Source: an uncultured Desulfuromusa sp.
GTDB taxonomy: Bacteria > Desulfobacterota > Desulfuromonadia > Desulfuromonadales > Geopsychrobacteraceae
Length of the DNA stretch: 64,000 nucleotides
Assembly: GCF_963675815.1 (NCBI RefSeq)
Contig: NZ_OY776574.1
Coordinates: forward strand, 1,792,001 to 1,856,000
Reading direction: 5' to 3'
Within the stretch, counting starts at the first letter, position 1, and every line of letters begins with the position of its first letter. A program made the position numbers and the translations under genes. Under the pieces are notes generated by a model, which was given only the letters and a program-made list of their open reading frames with translations, did not search any database and was not told the origin of the DNA. Positions 51,913 to 61,838 of the stretch are shown here, piece after piece.

Positions 51913-54900
51913 TGGTGACCTTTGTCTCCCAATGCGAAAAGAAAGCACTAAAAAAGACCCGCCGGGTCCTTGATGCTTTTGCCGACCGTATAGGCGACAA
52001 CACCTGGCAGACGGTGATTACCGAAGAGGGGCTTAATACCGTCAAAAAAATGCTGCGCCAGACCGCCAGCAAAAGCACCGCTGTTTCCTGCCACTGGATT
52101 AGAAGCCGCTCCAGAAGTCAGTTTTTGTGGGTGGTGGGGAATAAAAGTAAATTCGACCAGCGGGGAGTGGTGCCGGTGAATAGTACAGAACAAGAAGTGA
52201 ACCACTATGCAGATAATCATCGATGGAAAACTTCGGATGTTATTCAATACGCTGCCGCTATAGCTGGGTTGTTTCATGATTTTGGCAAAGCCTCGGCCTT
52301 ATTCCAGAAGAAACTGAATCCTGACGAAAAAACTGAAAACTTTGAACCCTACCGGCACGAATGGGTTTCTTATCGACTTTTCGAGACATTCGTTGGAAAG
52401 AAAACCGATGTGCAGTGGCTGGAAGCAATGACCGATCTTCAGAAAGAAATGTTCACGATGGGTCACTTCAGAGATGGCTTAGATGAAAATGAACCGCCTA
52501 AATTATCTAACCTTCCTCCGTTTGCACAACTCGTTGCGTGGTTGCTTGTGACACATCACAAGTTACCCCTTTATCCTGGATGGATAAAAACGTCTTCGCC
52601 AAACTTGAAAGATATTGATGAATGGCTGGATGGTAATTTCAGTGCCCTGTGGAATTCATTCAATTGTAATGACGATGACCAGAAAGAACGGATAGACGCA
52701 AATTGGAGCTTTTCTGCGCTTCCCGTAGAAAGTATGCAGTGGCGATCAAGAGCTTGCATGCTTGCTTCTGAAGCAGGTGTTCAATTGCGTTCCTGCTTCA
52801 ATACAGAAACCAATTGGTTGCAAGAGCATATTTTCACTACTCATCTGTCTCGCCTCTCCCTGATGCTGGCAGATCATTTCTATTCGTCACAAAAAACAGT
52901 CACTGAAGCATGGCGCAATCCACACTATAAAGTGTATGCCAACACACAGTGGGTTGATGGCAAAAAACAACATAAACAACAACTGGACGAACACTTGATC
53001 GGTGTAGCATATCATGCAGAAAATATTGTTAAGGCCTTGCCTCGATTGAATGCCTCTCTTCTGTCATTGGAGTCTAACCCAGAACTGACTGGCAACGTTT
53101 CTAAAGAATTTAAAGGAGCCTTCGGCTGGCAGGATAGTGCACGGAAACTGGCGGAGAAAATTGGCAAAGAGACGATTGAAAAAGGTTTTTTCGGCATCAA
53201 TATGGCATCAACCGGTAAGGGGAAAACCCGAGCCAATGCCAAGATTATGGCAGCATTGGGGGTGCAAAGCGGTCGTGTGCGTTTCAGCGTAGCCTTGGGG
53301 CTTCGTGTGCTAACGTTGCAAACGGGCAGAGAGTTTCAGGATGAGCTCAAGCTGTCAGATGAAGAGTTGGCCATTGCCGTTGGCGGTACTACTGTAAAGC
53401 AACTTTTCGAAAATCAGCAAGCCCGAAGGAATCCGAGAAAAGCTTCTGATGAAACTGATTCACCAGAAGAGATTGGCAGTGAATCACGGGAAGAGTTGCT
53501 TGATCCGGATTTGTATGTTCACTACAAGGGTGTGGCCGAAAAGCACAGCCTGAGCGAGTGGACAAAACAAGAAAAAGGTCTGGATGCGTTGCTTCAGGCA
53601 CCCGTGCTCGTCAGTACGATAGATCATTTGATGCCTGCCACAGAAGGTACAAAAAGCGGCAAACAAATTCCTGCCACATTACGTTTATTATCCTCCGATC
53701 TGGTACTGGATGAACCTGACGATTTTGGCCTGGAAGATCTACCCGCATTGTGTCGTCTGGTGCATTGGTCGGGAATGTTGGGTAGTCGTGTATTGCTTTC
53801 AACTGCAACGATCCCACCCGCATTGGCCTACTCGCTGTTTCAGGCATATAAAGCCGGGTGGTCACAATATGCGAAAGCGAATATTGAAGGGTGGTCAGAT
53901 GAAATTGCCTGCGCGTGGTTCGATGAATGGGGGTGCGATTACAGCCATCACAAGGAACTTGATACTTTCAAAAAGGCGCACGAAAAATTTGTACAGAAGC
54001 GCATCAATTATTTGCAGACACTTCCAGCAAAGCGCTGGGCCGAGATCCTCACGGTAGAACGAGAAGAAGGTAAAACCATTGCAGAAAGCATGGCTGTTGA
54101 TATTCAGGCCGGGGCAATACGTCTGCATCAGGATCATTGTATTAGTCGACAAGGAAAATCACTCTCTATTGGATTGGTGCGTATGGCCAATATCAATCCA
54201 CTGGTTGCAGTCGCTAAATCCCTATTAAAAAAAGACGCTCCAGCAAATAGGAGCATCCATTATTGTGTCTATCATAGCCGTTACCCTTTGGCGATACGTT
54301 CATCCATTGAAAGTAAGCTGGACAGACAGTTAAACAGAAAAACACCAGACGCCATTTGGCAAGAACCAGAAATTCAGCAAGCTTTGAAAAATTTTCCTGA
54401 TGCGCAACATCATATCTTTATCGTGTTGGCATCCCCCGTAGCCGAAGTCGGTCGGGATCACGATTACGACTGGGCGATTGTTGAACCCAGTTCCATGCGT
54501 TCCATCATTCAACTTGCAGGCAGGGTATTAAGGCACCGGGAGCAGGTGCCTGCAAAACCCAATATCTTGTTGTTGAACAAAAATTATAAGGCACTTTCTA
54601 GCAAGGATGTGTGTTTTGAGCGGCCGGGGTTTGAATCGAAAAAGCTGATCATGGGTTCACATGATTTGTTTGAAGTTTTGGATGAAGAGCAATACCAACA
54701 AATCACCGCAACCCAGAGAATCACACTTCCAACAGCAGAAATATACAACCCAGGTTCAGAAAGTAAGTATAAAAATTTGGTGGGATTGGAGCACAAAGCT
54801 TTGCATGGCCGATTGTTCGATAAAAAGACAGGAGCAAGGCTATGGTGGGAAAAGCATCCACACTGGTGCGGTGAAGTTCAGCGGCAACAGCGTTTTCGTG

Positions 54901-55241
54901 ATTCAAAAAAAAATGAAGCATATTTCCTTTGGCTGGATGATGAATATTCCAAACCGATCTGGAAATGGAAAAACGAGGGAATCTCCCCGCCAGAATTTGG
55001 AGAGCCTATAGCTAAAATTAATTCAGTTGTATTGGAAGATATCGGATCAGGTAATGATTTCTGGTTTAAACAAGATGCTTTGACGGTTTATCAGCAACTG
55101 TCCGAAGATTTTGGTTTTGAATTGGGAGAAGTTAGTCGCCGGTTTGGTGAGGTTCGACTCACGGAATATGGCAATACTGTGCAGGAATATAATTACCATT
55201 CGAGTTTGGGTATTTATCAGGATATTGGGAGCGAGAAATGA
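51909..55241 (+). CDS. cas3: Cas2-Cas3 fusion nuclease-helicase, type I-F
   Basis: 1110 residues. The first about 95 residues are the I-F-specific Cas2-like domain (FVSQCEKKALKKTRRVLDAFADR, TWQTVITEEGL). The HD nuclease has GLFHDFGKASALFQKKL. The helicase has a Walker-A-like STGKGKT (MASTGKGKTRANAKI), motif II LVLDEPDDF, motif III LLSTATIPP and motif VI IIQLAGRVLRHRE. It degrades target DNA after recruitment by the Csy complex and also joins Cas1 in adaptation. ATG 51909 overlaps the cas1 stop; a second ATG follows at 51912. Confidence 0.97.
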   Translation: MMVTFVSQCEKKALKKTRRVLDAFADRIGDNTWQTVITEEGLNTVKKMLRQTASKSTAVSCHWIRSRSRSQFLWVVGNKSKFDQRGVVPVNSTEQEVNHYADNHRWKTSDVIQYAAAIAGLFHDFGKASALFQKKLNPDEKTENFEPYRHEWVSYRLFETFVGKKTDVQWLEAMTDLQKEMFTMGHFRDGLDENEPPKLSNLPPFAQLVAWLLVTHHKLPLYPGWIKTSSPNLKDIDEWLDGNFSALWNSFNCNDDDQKERIDANWSFSALPVESMQWRSRACMLASEAGVQLRSCFNTETNWLQEHIFTTHLSRLSLMLADHFYSSQKTVTEAWRNPHYKVYANTQWVDGKKQHKQQLDEHLIGVAYHAENIVKALPRLNASLLSLESNPELTGNVSKEFKGAFGWQDSARKLAEKIGKETIEKGFFGINMASTGKGKTRANAKIMAALGVQSGRVRFSVALGLRVLTLQTGREFQDELKLSDEELAIAVGGTTVKQLFENQQARRNPRKASDETDSPEEIGSESREELLDPDLYVHYKGVAEKHSLSEWTKQEKGLDALLQAPVLVSTIDHLMPATEGTKSGKQIPATLRLLSSDLVLDEPDDFGLEDLPALCRLVHWSGMLGSRVLLSTATIPPALAYSLFQAYKAGWSQYAKANIEGWSDEIACAWFDEWGCDYSHHKELDTFKKAHEKFVQKRINYLQTLPAKRWAEILTVEREEGKTIAESMAVDIQAGAIRLHQDHCISRQGKSLSIGLVRMANINPLVAVAKSLLKKDAPANRSIHYCVYHSRYPLAIRSSIESKLDRQLNRKTPDAIWQEPEIQQALKNFPDAQHHIFIVLASPVAEVGRDHDYDWAIVEPSSMRSIIQLAGRVLRHREQVPAKPNILLLNKNYKALSSKDVCFERPGFESKKLIMGSHDLFEVLDEEQYQQITATQRITLPTAEIYNPGSESKYKNLVGLEHKALHGRLFDKKTGARLWWEKHPHWCGEVQRQQRFRDSKKNEAYFLWLDDEYSKPIWKWKNEGISPPEFGEPIAKINSVVLEDIGSGNDFWFKQDALTVYQQLSEDFGFELGEVSRRFGEVRLTEYGNTVQEYNYHSSLGIYQDIGSEK

Positions 55242-56785
55242 ACGAAGAAATCCAGAGGCTTGAAACATGGAATGATGTGATTGTTGATTTTATCAAGGAA
55301 AGGAAAGAACAGAAAATTATTGATTTACTATCCAAAAAAGACACAAAGATAAAGCCGGATGATGAAAAACAAGCGATTAATATTCAGCTTGAGGAAGTAC
55401 TGAAAAACGAAAAGATAAATGAAAAAGATATTAAAGAAATTGTCGATACTAAAAATGTAGGAAAAAATAAGATTAAAAAATTTGATTTTGTTTTAAATCA
55501 ATACAAAAAGCTAATGAATCTATCGCCTGAATTGAAATCGGTGAGTGATATTTCCAGAAGATACGATGAGCGTAGAAAAATGATAGAAGATGACCATGAA
55601 CCCAAATATTGGCTTGATATGTATGCTAAATATGCCAAAGGTGTAAGTTTCGCAACCCATGTAGCAAAGCTAACGCATTCTAGTATAAAAGGTGCCTCTT
55701 CATTTTTTGTTCAGCCTGACGTAGAAAATAGTGTCCCATATTTGTCAACGAGTAACCTATCAAACCCTATTATTGATAGCGCTATTGATAATGCAGCGTA
55801 TACACCAGTAGTTAATTTATTAAAGTTAGAGCTTAATGGGAAATCCATTGCAACGTTATTGTCGGCGAATGACTCTTTGCCTTTTCAGAATTTAACATCT
55901 GATAAAGAGCAGCTAGGCCATTGGGTTAAAGAATTTAGTGCTGCTTTATCTGCCCCCAATCTGGCCAGTCATTCTTTAGCAAAGCAGATATACTTTCCAA
56001 TATCAACGAGACCATTCAGTTATCACTTACTATGCATCCTCAACTCATCAACGATGGCGCATAGGGTCTTTGAATCTTTCTCAAAAAATAAAGACGAAGC
56101 TCAGAACAAGTTTTTTGACAAAAACAAATTTCATAAAAGCGAAGTTATTCGTTATCCGGGAAGGGCTACTCTTGCACTCACCTCAATGGATTCAGCAAAA
56201 AATGTGTCACCATTACACAGTAAAAGAGGAGGCAAGCTGCACCTCTTTCCTACTCGGCCACCAACATGGCAAACCCAACTGAAACCGCCCATTTACCGAA
56301 AATCACTGTTTGATGATTTTTACAACTCATCTATCCATGCAGAGCTTGATTACCTTCGCGACTTTCTTTTGCGATTCAAACAGTTGGATTTGAGCATCAA
56401 AGACCCCAGGCGCATGAGGCATTTGGAGCGTTGGGTGAATAATCTGATTGATGAGTTTCTGTTTTATGTTTCAACCATACAAAGCCTGCAATCTGGCTGG
56501 TCAATTCAGGAAGGGATCATGCTTAAAAGAGAGCACCAATATCTGCTTGATCCTTATCGTATGGATGAGGCATTTCAATCGGCAAGGCAAGGTGGCGATT
56601 GGCAGGCTGTGATCCGCGCAGACTTTGCCCTGTGGTTGAACCGGCAGCTGCGGAGCAAAGATAATCAGTTTACGCCACAAAAAGAACATACGCAGCTTTG
56701 GAAGAAGTTGCTGGAAGTACCGCTGCGGGAGCTGATGGAGCCAATTGAGATTGAGTTGAAACAACAAGCGAGGTGGTCCGTATGA
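55238..56785 (+). CDS. csy1: Csy1 (Cas8f), type I-F effector large subunit
   Basis: 515 residues, about 80 longer than the 434-residue Pseudomonas protein. The family core is recognisable from about 115: YAKGVSFATHVAKLTHSSIKGASSF, VPYLSTSNLSNP and KNVSPLHSKRGGKLHLFPTRPP. The C-terminal part has the conserved Trp/Leu-rich helices. The first about 110 residues are Lys/Glu/Ile-rich and AT-rich at DNA level, unlike the rest. Csy1 recognises the PAM and helps anchor the crRNA 5' handle. ATG overlaps the cas3 stop by 4 bp. Confidence 0.92.
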   Translation: MNEEIQRLETWNDVIVDFIKERKEQKIIDLLSKKDTKIKPDDEKQAINIQLEEVLKNEKINEKDIKEIVDTKNVGKNKIKKFDFVLNQYKKLMNLSPELKSVSDISRRYDERRKMIEDDHEPKYWLDMYAKYAKGVSFATHVAKLTHSSIKGASSFFVQPDVENSVPYLSTSNLSNPIIDSAIDNAAYTPVVNLLKLELNGKSIATLLSANDSLPFQNLTSDKEQLGHWVKEFSAALSAPNLASHSLAKQIYFPISTRPFSYHLLCILNSSTMAHRVFESFSKNKDEAQNKFFDKNKFHKSEVIRYPGRATLALTSMDSAKNVSPLHSKRGGKLHLFPTRPPTWQTQLKPPIYRKSLFDDFYNSSIHAELDYLRDFLLRFKQLDLSIKDPRRMRHLERWVNNLIDEFLFYVSTIQSLQSGWSIQEGIMLKREHQYLLDPYRMDEAFQSARQGGDWQAVIRADFALWLNRQLRSKDNQFTPQKEHTQLWKKLLEVPLRELMEPIEIELKQQARWSV

Positions 56786-57969
56786 GCCAGTATCTATTGA
56801 TCAACCGTATTAAGGTGCAAGGGGCTAATGCCGTTTCAGGTTTTACCTGGGGCTTTCCAGCCATTACTCATTTTTTAGGGTTTACCCATAATTTGACTCT
56901 CAAACTTCAGAAACACTCCGTGCTTTCAGACATCCAGCTGTCGGGGTGTGCAGTGATTGCGCACCAGCACCAGGTTCATACTTATGGCTACAATCAATTT
57001 ATTCAAAGTAAAAATCCGGCTTACCAATATGGCGAAGAGCCAAAAAACAAGGTGGGTTCGCCGCCTATCATCGAAGAAGGAAAAATGAACATGACAGTTT
57101 CTCTGCTTGTTGGCTGTGATGGCAATATTGGTAATCGAGAAGAGGCATTGAAGAAATGGTTGTTCAGTAGCTGTAATCGGCAACGTCTGGCCGGAGGCAC
57201 TGTTCTGGATATCGGAGGGGTTGAACTATTTACCATTGATGATGGGCAAAACAACATCCTGAGAGCGCTCACCAGAAAGCTGTTGCCAGGATTTGTTTTG
57301 CAGGATCGCTCTGCATATCTCGAAAAGCATGTTAACAAATTGCAGAAGCAAAATGAGCAGGCCGAGTTGTTCGATGCATGGCTGGATTTTATCGCACTCA
57401 AGCAAACAGCCAGACCAATTTCAGAGCGAATAAACCGTCATTTGATTCAACAGGCTGAATTATCTTCGGAGAATGAAGCGTCCCGGCAATTATTAAAAAC
57501 GTGGCTGGATCACCTGGAAAAACCTTATGACCAGAATTTGATTCCTGAGAAATTAAAAAGTTACTTCGGGTTCATGTCTGAAAATAGCGCGAACAGACAG
57601 CTGCTTGCTCAATGGAAAGAGTATTGTGAACCAAATGAAAAAACAGATGCGGATTGGCGATATGTTCCAAAACCGGAGCAGGGGTTTCTGGTGCCCATCA
57701 TGGTCGGCTACAAGGCTATTTCTCAAATCTATAAAAATGATGAAGTCGCCAATACTCGCGATCATGAAACCGATGTCTGCTTTGTCGAAGCTGTGCACAG
57801 TATTGGGGAGTGGCAAGGCGTTCATCGCATTAGAGATGAAGCGTCATTAAAACAGTCATTGTGGCACTACGATTTTCAAAAGCACTGGTATCTGTGCAAG
57901 CAGACCTCTGCTGAGAGTAGCCCTAATGGATTCGAAATTTATCACGAAAATCCAGACGATTTTTCCTGA
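56782..57969 (+). CDS. csy2: Csy2 (Cas5f), type I-F effector subunit
   Basis: 395 residues from ATG 56782, which overlaps the csy1 stop (ATGA); an in-frame GTG lies three codons earlier. It begins SQYLLINRIKVQGANAVSGFTWGFPAITHFLGF, the typical Csy2 opening of the Cas5 RAMP fold. SLLVGCDGNIGNREEALKKWL and GFLVPIMVGYKAISQ are further family blocks. It caps the crRNA 5' end with Csy1. Confidence 0.93.
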   Translation: MSQYLLINRIKVQGANAVSGFTWGFPAITHFLGFTHNLTLKLQKHSVLSDIQLSGCAVIAHQHQVHTYGYNQFIQSKNPAYQYGEEPKNKVGSPPIIEEGKMNMTVSLLVGCDGNIGNREEALKKWLFSSCNRQRLAGGTVLDIGGVELFTIDDGQNNILRALTRKLLPGFVLQDRSAYLEKHVNKLQKQNEQAELFDAWLDFIALKQTARPISERINRHLIQQAELSSENEASRQLLKTWLDHLEKPYDQNLIPEKLKSYFGFMSENSANRQLLAQWKEYCEPNEKTDADWRYVPKPEQGFLVPIMVGYKAISQIYKNDEVANTRDHETDVCFVEAVHSIGEWQGVHRIRDEASLKQSLWHYDFQKHWYLCKQTSAESSPNGFEIYHENPDDFS

Positions 57970-58001
57970 TTTAATAACAAATGACCTAAAGGAGAGAAGA
58001 A

Positions 58002-59030
58002 ATGATTAATTTACCTAGCATGTTGTCTTTTGAGCGCAAATTAGAAACATCGGATGGCCTGATGTTTGCCGGCAACTGGGGCGACAATGATCAGCAAGAA
58101 AAATGGAGTTCAATTTCGATTGTTAAGCGGCAAAATCGATCGACACAAAGTGCTTATGGCATTGACGATATTAAAAAAACAGCGCCTAACCCTGTATCCT
58201 CTGACAGCGATGATGCCAATCTGCCAATAGGCAAAGATACGCTTTGCGTCAGCTTCACATTGCGTGTCGTTGGTAATCTTGGCGAACCTTTTGCTTGCAA
58301 TAAGCCAGATTTTGCCCGAGTCATTAAAGAGAAGGTTAAAGCGTTCAAGGTGTCGGAAGGTATCCATGATCTGGCTTTCCGCTATGCCTACAACATTGCG
58401 AATGGGCGATTTCTCTGGCGCAATCGGGTTGGCGCTGAAAAAGTATTAATACAAGTCCGGCTTCATGGAGATGAGTCTCCGCTCATCTTTAACGCCTATG
58501 ATTTCTCATTGAAAGATTTTGAAACCGGCAGTAATAACGAGGATCTCAAAAGATTAGCTAATGTCATTCGTGAGGGGCTGGCCAGCGATAGAGAGAGCAG
58601 CCTTGCTTTTGTAAAAGTGGATGCCTTTGTCAAACTGGGTGATGGACAACATGTGTTTCCATCCCAGGAAATGAATATGGGCGAAAAGAAGAAAAAATTA
58701 TTTCAACTTGATGGCACAGCCGCAATGCATAATGTCAAAATCGGTAATGCCATACGCACTATCGATACCTGGTACGGCGATTCAATGTTGATCAAGGCAG
58801 AGGGCAAAGGAAAAACTGAAACTGTTGATGTAGATGTCAGAGTTCCCATCGCTGTCGAGCCGTATGGCTCGGTTACCCAGCATGGTCGTGCCTATCGGCC
58901 GTCCAAAATTGATCTCTATACACTGATGCGAAGCTGGGTCAATGGTGGCGAAATTGAGAACAATCAAAAAAAATATGTGGTGGCCAACTTGATTAGAGGA
59001 GGTGTGTTTGGTGGAGACTCAGAAGGATGA
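58002..59030 (+). CDS. csy3: Csy3 (Cas7f), type I-F backbone subunit
   Basis: 342 residues, present in multiple copies along the crRNA. It opens LPSMLSFERKLETSDGLMFAGNW, followed by SSISIVKRQNRSTQSAYG and LAFRYAYNIANGRFLWRNRVGAE, all family blocks. AGGAG precedes the ATG, 32 bp past csy2. Its stop codon overlaps csy4. Confidence 0.95.
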   Translation: MINLPSMLSFERKLETSDGLMFAGNWGDNDQQEKWSSISIVKRQNRSTQSAYGIDDIKKTAPNPVSSDSDDANLPIGKDTLCVSFTLRVVGNLGEPFACNKPDFARVIKEKVKAFKVSEGIHDLAFRYAYNIANGRFLWRNRVGAEKVLIQVRLHGDESPLIFNAYDFSLKDFETGSNNEDLKRLANVIREGLASDRESSLAFVKVDAFVKLGDGQHVFPSQEMNMGEKKKKLFQLDGTAAMHNVKIGNAIRTIDTWYGDSMLIKAEGKGKTETVDVDVRVPIAVEPYGSVTQHGRAYRPSKIDLYTLMRSWVNGGEIENNQKKYVVANLIRGGVFGGDSEG

Positions 59031-59605
59031 AATACTTCACTGAATTAACATTGTTGCCAAGCTTGGAGATACCCCTTCATTTTATCTGGCAAAAGCTTTA
59101 TCAGCAAATTCACCTTGTTTTGGCGGAGAACAAGATTGCTGAAAATTCATCAAAAGTAGGAGTCTCCTTTCCTGAATACAATGCTGATGAATTTCTTCTC
59201 GGGACAAAATTACGGTTGTTTGCTGCGGATGAACAGACGCTGAGGGCTTTGCAGTGTGAAAAATGGCTGGAACGATTACGCGATTATGTGCATGTGAACG
59301 GCATAAAACCGGTTCCAGAGAATGTAACCGAATACGCTTGTTTCAGGCATATCAAAATGAAAGGCAGCAAGGAAAAATTGGCTAGACGCAGGGCGAAACG
59401 TAAAAAAGAAACAATACAGCAGGCTCTGGCCTATTTTGCAGACTATAAAGAGCCGCAAAGCAAGCTCCCGTATATCAACATGGTTAGTCAGACAAATGGA
59501 CAGCATTTCCGGCTATTCATTGAGAAGCAGTCAGTGGCGCAGCCTCAAAGTGGCTATTTCTCCTGCTATGGGTTGAGTCATACGGTCACAGTCCCGTTGT
59601 TTTGA
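59027..59605 (+). CDS. csy4: Csy4 (Cas6f), crRNA-processing endoribonuclease
   Basis: 192 residues. It cuts the repeat hairpin and stays bound to the 3' stem-loop. KYFTELTLLPSLEIPLHFIWQKLYQQIH places a His exactly at position 29, the catalytic His of Pseudomonas Csy4, followed by KVGVSFPEYN. An Arg-rich helix (KLARRRAKRKKET) suits the RNA major-groove helix. Last gene of the cas operon, directly before the array. Confidence 0.94.
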   Translation: MKYFTELTLLPSLEIPLHFIWQKLYQQIHLVLAENKIAENSSKVGVSFPEYNADEFLLGTKLRLFAADEQTLRALQCEKWLERLRDYVHVNGIKPVPENVTEYACFRHIKMKGSKEKLARRRAKRKKETIQQALAYFADYKEPQSKLPYINMVSQTNGQHFRLFIEKQSVAQPQSGYFSCYGLSHTVTVPLF

Positions 59606-59734
59606 CCTAAATAAATAGAGTCATTTCTAAATAGTGTGATTTCAGTAAGTTGCGATGAGTCTGAAAATTTTGGTTATTTATGCTAAATTTTTCTAAATAC
59701 TTGTTGCAACTTATTTTTTTGGTTTTATTCAACT
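59606..59734 (+). promoter_or_regulatory. CRISPR leader
   Basis: 129 bp, AT-rich, between csy4 and the first repeat. It contains two direct copies of TTTCTAAATA (59624-59633 and 59690-59699) and an inverted pair AAGTTGC (59647-59653) and GCAACTT (59706-59712). It is expected to hold the array promoter and the adaptation signal; repeat orientation agrees with a leader on this side. Confidence 0.75.
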
Positions 59735-61024
59735 GTTAACCGCCGAATAGGCGGCTTAGAAAGTTGCCCCAGAGAAAAAACCGGTGATCGGTGAGTTAAC
59801 CGCCGAATAGGCGGCTTAGAAATATTGAAACCATCAAAGGTTGGGCTGTTCAAGGTTAACCGCCGAATAGGCGGCTTAGAAATCCATGCCAAAAGTCCGC
59901 TTGTCAGTGCCAGAGTTAACCGCCGAATAGGCGGCTTAGAAAATCCATATTCTTCGGGCGGCCAGGATACGTGTGTTAACCGCCGAATAGGCGGCTTAGA
60001 AAATTTCAATGTTGTCGCTGTTGTCGAATTTTCATGTTAACCGCCGAATAGGCGGCTTAGAAAACAAAACGCCGAGTTTTTCCGCAAGAGCAACAGTTAA
60101 CCGCCGAATAGGCGGCTTAGAAAGCTCCCAGAGGGCTTCTGTGCCCCGCAGATACGTTAACCGCCGAATAGGCGGCTTAGAAAGTTGAGGCCGCCAAGCC
60201 CGCACGACACAATAGGTTAACCGCCGAATAGGCGGCTTAGAAAATTCACCACCCGCGGAACTCCACTGCTGGCCCGTTAACCGCCGAATAGGCGGCTTAG
60301 AAAAATAATCGATTCCGATCGAAACCCGGTTGAAGAGTTAACCGCCGAATAGGCGGCTTAGAAATTACTCGGAAAGCCTGGTGAGATTGGAACCGGGTTA
60401 ACCGCCGAATAGGCGGCTTAGAAATTGTAAATTCAAACTATCTGCACGAAATTGCAGTTAACCGCCGAATAGGCGGCTTAGAAAGTTTTCGCAGACATGA
60501 ACAACGGCATTTCTTCGTTAACCGCCGAATAGGCGGCTTAGAAATGATCCTGTTACTGATCCATCCCATTGCTCAAGTTAACCGCCGAATAGGCGGCTTA
60601 GAAATGGACCGATCATCTCGGTACCGAGCATACGGTGTTAACCGCCGAATAGGCGGCTTAGAAAAGGACGGACGGATGGCTAAGATCAAGAAACGCGTTA
60701 ACCGCCGAATAGGCGGCTTAGAAATATTTCAACCCGCGCCCATGAGTTGTCAATATGTTAACCGCCGAATAGGCGGCTTAGAAAAAAAAGCTCAAGCTGG
60801 AGTCGATGTGTCTACTGTTAACCGCCGAATAGGCGGCTTAGAAATGTACAAAAACAAAATTGTCAGGGGATGAAACGTTAACCGCCGAATAGGCGGCTTA
60901 GAAATGGTTGGTCAAGGGGTGCCTGAAATGGCAAGAGTTAACCGCCGAATAGGCGGCTTAGAAAGCGGGCACAAAGCAAGCGAGCAATGTTCTTTTGTTA
61001 ACCGCCGAATAGGCGGCTTAGAAA
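59735..61024 (+). CRISPR. Type I-F CRISPR array, 22 repeats and 21 spacers
   Basis: 28-bp repeat that begins GTTAACCGCCGAATAGG and ends CGGCTTAGAAA. The short palindrome CCGCC-GAATA-GGCGG is the Csy4 hairpin. All 22 copies look identical by eye, including the last one. Spacers are 32 bp, except two of 33 bp (those ending before 60036 and 60337). All 21 spacers differ and I see no match to the window. Orientation is the same as the cas operon, with the leader at 59606-59734. Confidence 0.98.
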
Positions 61025-61445
61025 TCAGAAGTTATAAAATCGTCCTTTCTTCACAATCCAAGATAATGAATGAATTGATTCCCATTGCACATTGGATATG
61101 AAATTTATTTCCAGTCGATTGAAATGTTCAGTTAGATAATCAGCCAATTTTAAAAGCAAAAATTGTATACAGTATTCACTATAAAAGAGAGAGAAAACGT
61201 CATATTTGAAAAGGGTTTTCATTTTTAATCTTTTAAAATCAATCATTTAGACCTGTTGTTTGCACTGGCGACAAAAAACATTTCAATAAAAATCTTGACA
61301 AGAATGTGTCGTTCCGCTAGAAGGTACGTGGTTTGTATACACTGTTAAAAGATGTGCGAATGCACATTTGAAAAATGGATAAAAGAGTGTCGATAGATGA
61401 CACTCATCTCAGTAGGAAAATTTCCTCTGTGGAGGCATGGTAGTT
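61025..61445. promoter_or_regulatory. Gap between array and nuo operon, with likely nuo promoter
   Basis: About 420 bp, AT-rich. TTGACA (61295-61300), a 17-bp spacer and TAGAAG (61318-61323) form a plausible sigma-70 promoter for nuoA. GGAGG at 61431-61435 is its ribosome site. No cas gene or degenerate repeat is seen after the last repeat. Confidence 0.45.
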
Positions 61446-61838
61446 ATGATCGAAAGCTATATTGTTGAATATATGTATGTGTGGGTCCTTTTGATCATGG
61501 GTATTATCTGTGGTCTGGCACCGCTGATAATCTCAGCGCTTTTTGCCCCACGCCACCTGTATAACAAGACACGGGATACATACGAGTGTGGTATGGACCC
61601 CTACGGAACGGCATGGAATATCCGTTTTGATATTTCCTATTATCTCTATGCACTTATTTTCCTGGCTTTTGATGTTGACGTTCTATATCTGTTTCCTGTC
61701 GCCACGGCCTTTGACAAGGTTTCAGCGGTGCGGGGAATTTCTGAAATAATGATTTTTGTTGGTATTCTATCTCTGGCAATTGTTTATGCCTGGGTTAAGG
61801 GAGTATTTACGTGGCCGAACAGAAGAAAAGCCTGCTAA
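61446..61838 (+). CDS. nuoA: NADH-quinone oxidoreductase subunit A
   Basis: 130 residues from ATG 61446 (10 bp after GGAGG; the earlier ATG at 61437 is too close). Three membrane helices. Family signature TYECGMDPYGTAWNIRFDISYYLYALIFLAFDVDVLYLFP is complete. It forms part of the quinone pocket entrance of complex I. First of a nuoABCD... operon. Confidence 0.95.
   Translation: MIESYIVEYMYVWVLLIMGIICGLAPLIISALFAPRHLYNKTRDTYECGMDPYGTAWNIRFDISYYLYALIFLAFDVDVLYLFPVATAFDKVSAVRGISEIMIFVGILSLAIVYAWVKGVFTWPNRRKAC

Noticed and set aside
59725..60009. Minus-strand frame with repeated SKPPIRRLT units
   Set aside because: It is translation of the CRISPR repeats and spacers, not a repeat protein.
59735..61024. 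Self-targeting spacer
   Set aside because: By eye none of the 21 spacers matches the rest of the window; a computed search of the whole genome would be needed to exclude it.
60544..61101. Plus-strand frames with repeated VNRRIGGLE units
   Set aside because: Same cause: in-frame reading through 28-bp repeats with 32-bp spacers (60-bp period is a multiple of three).
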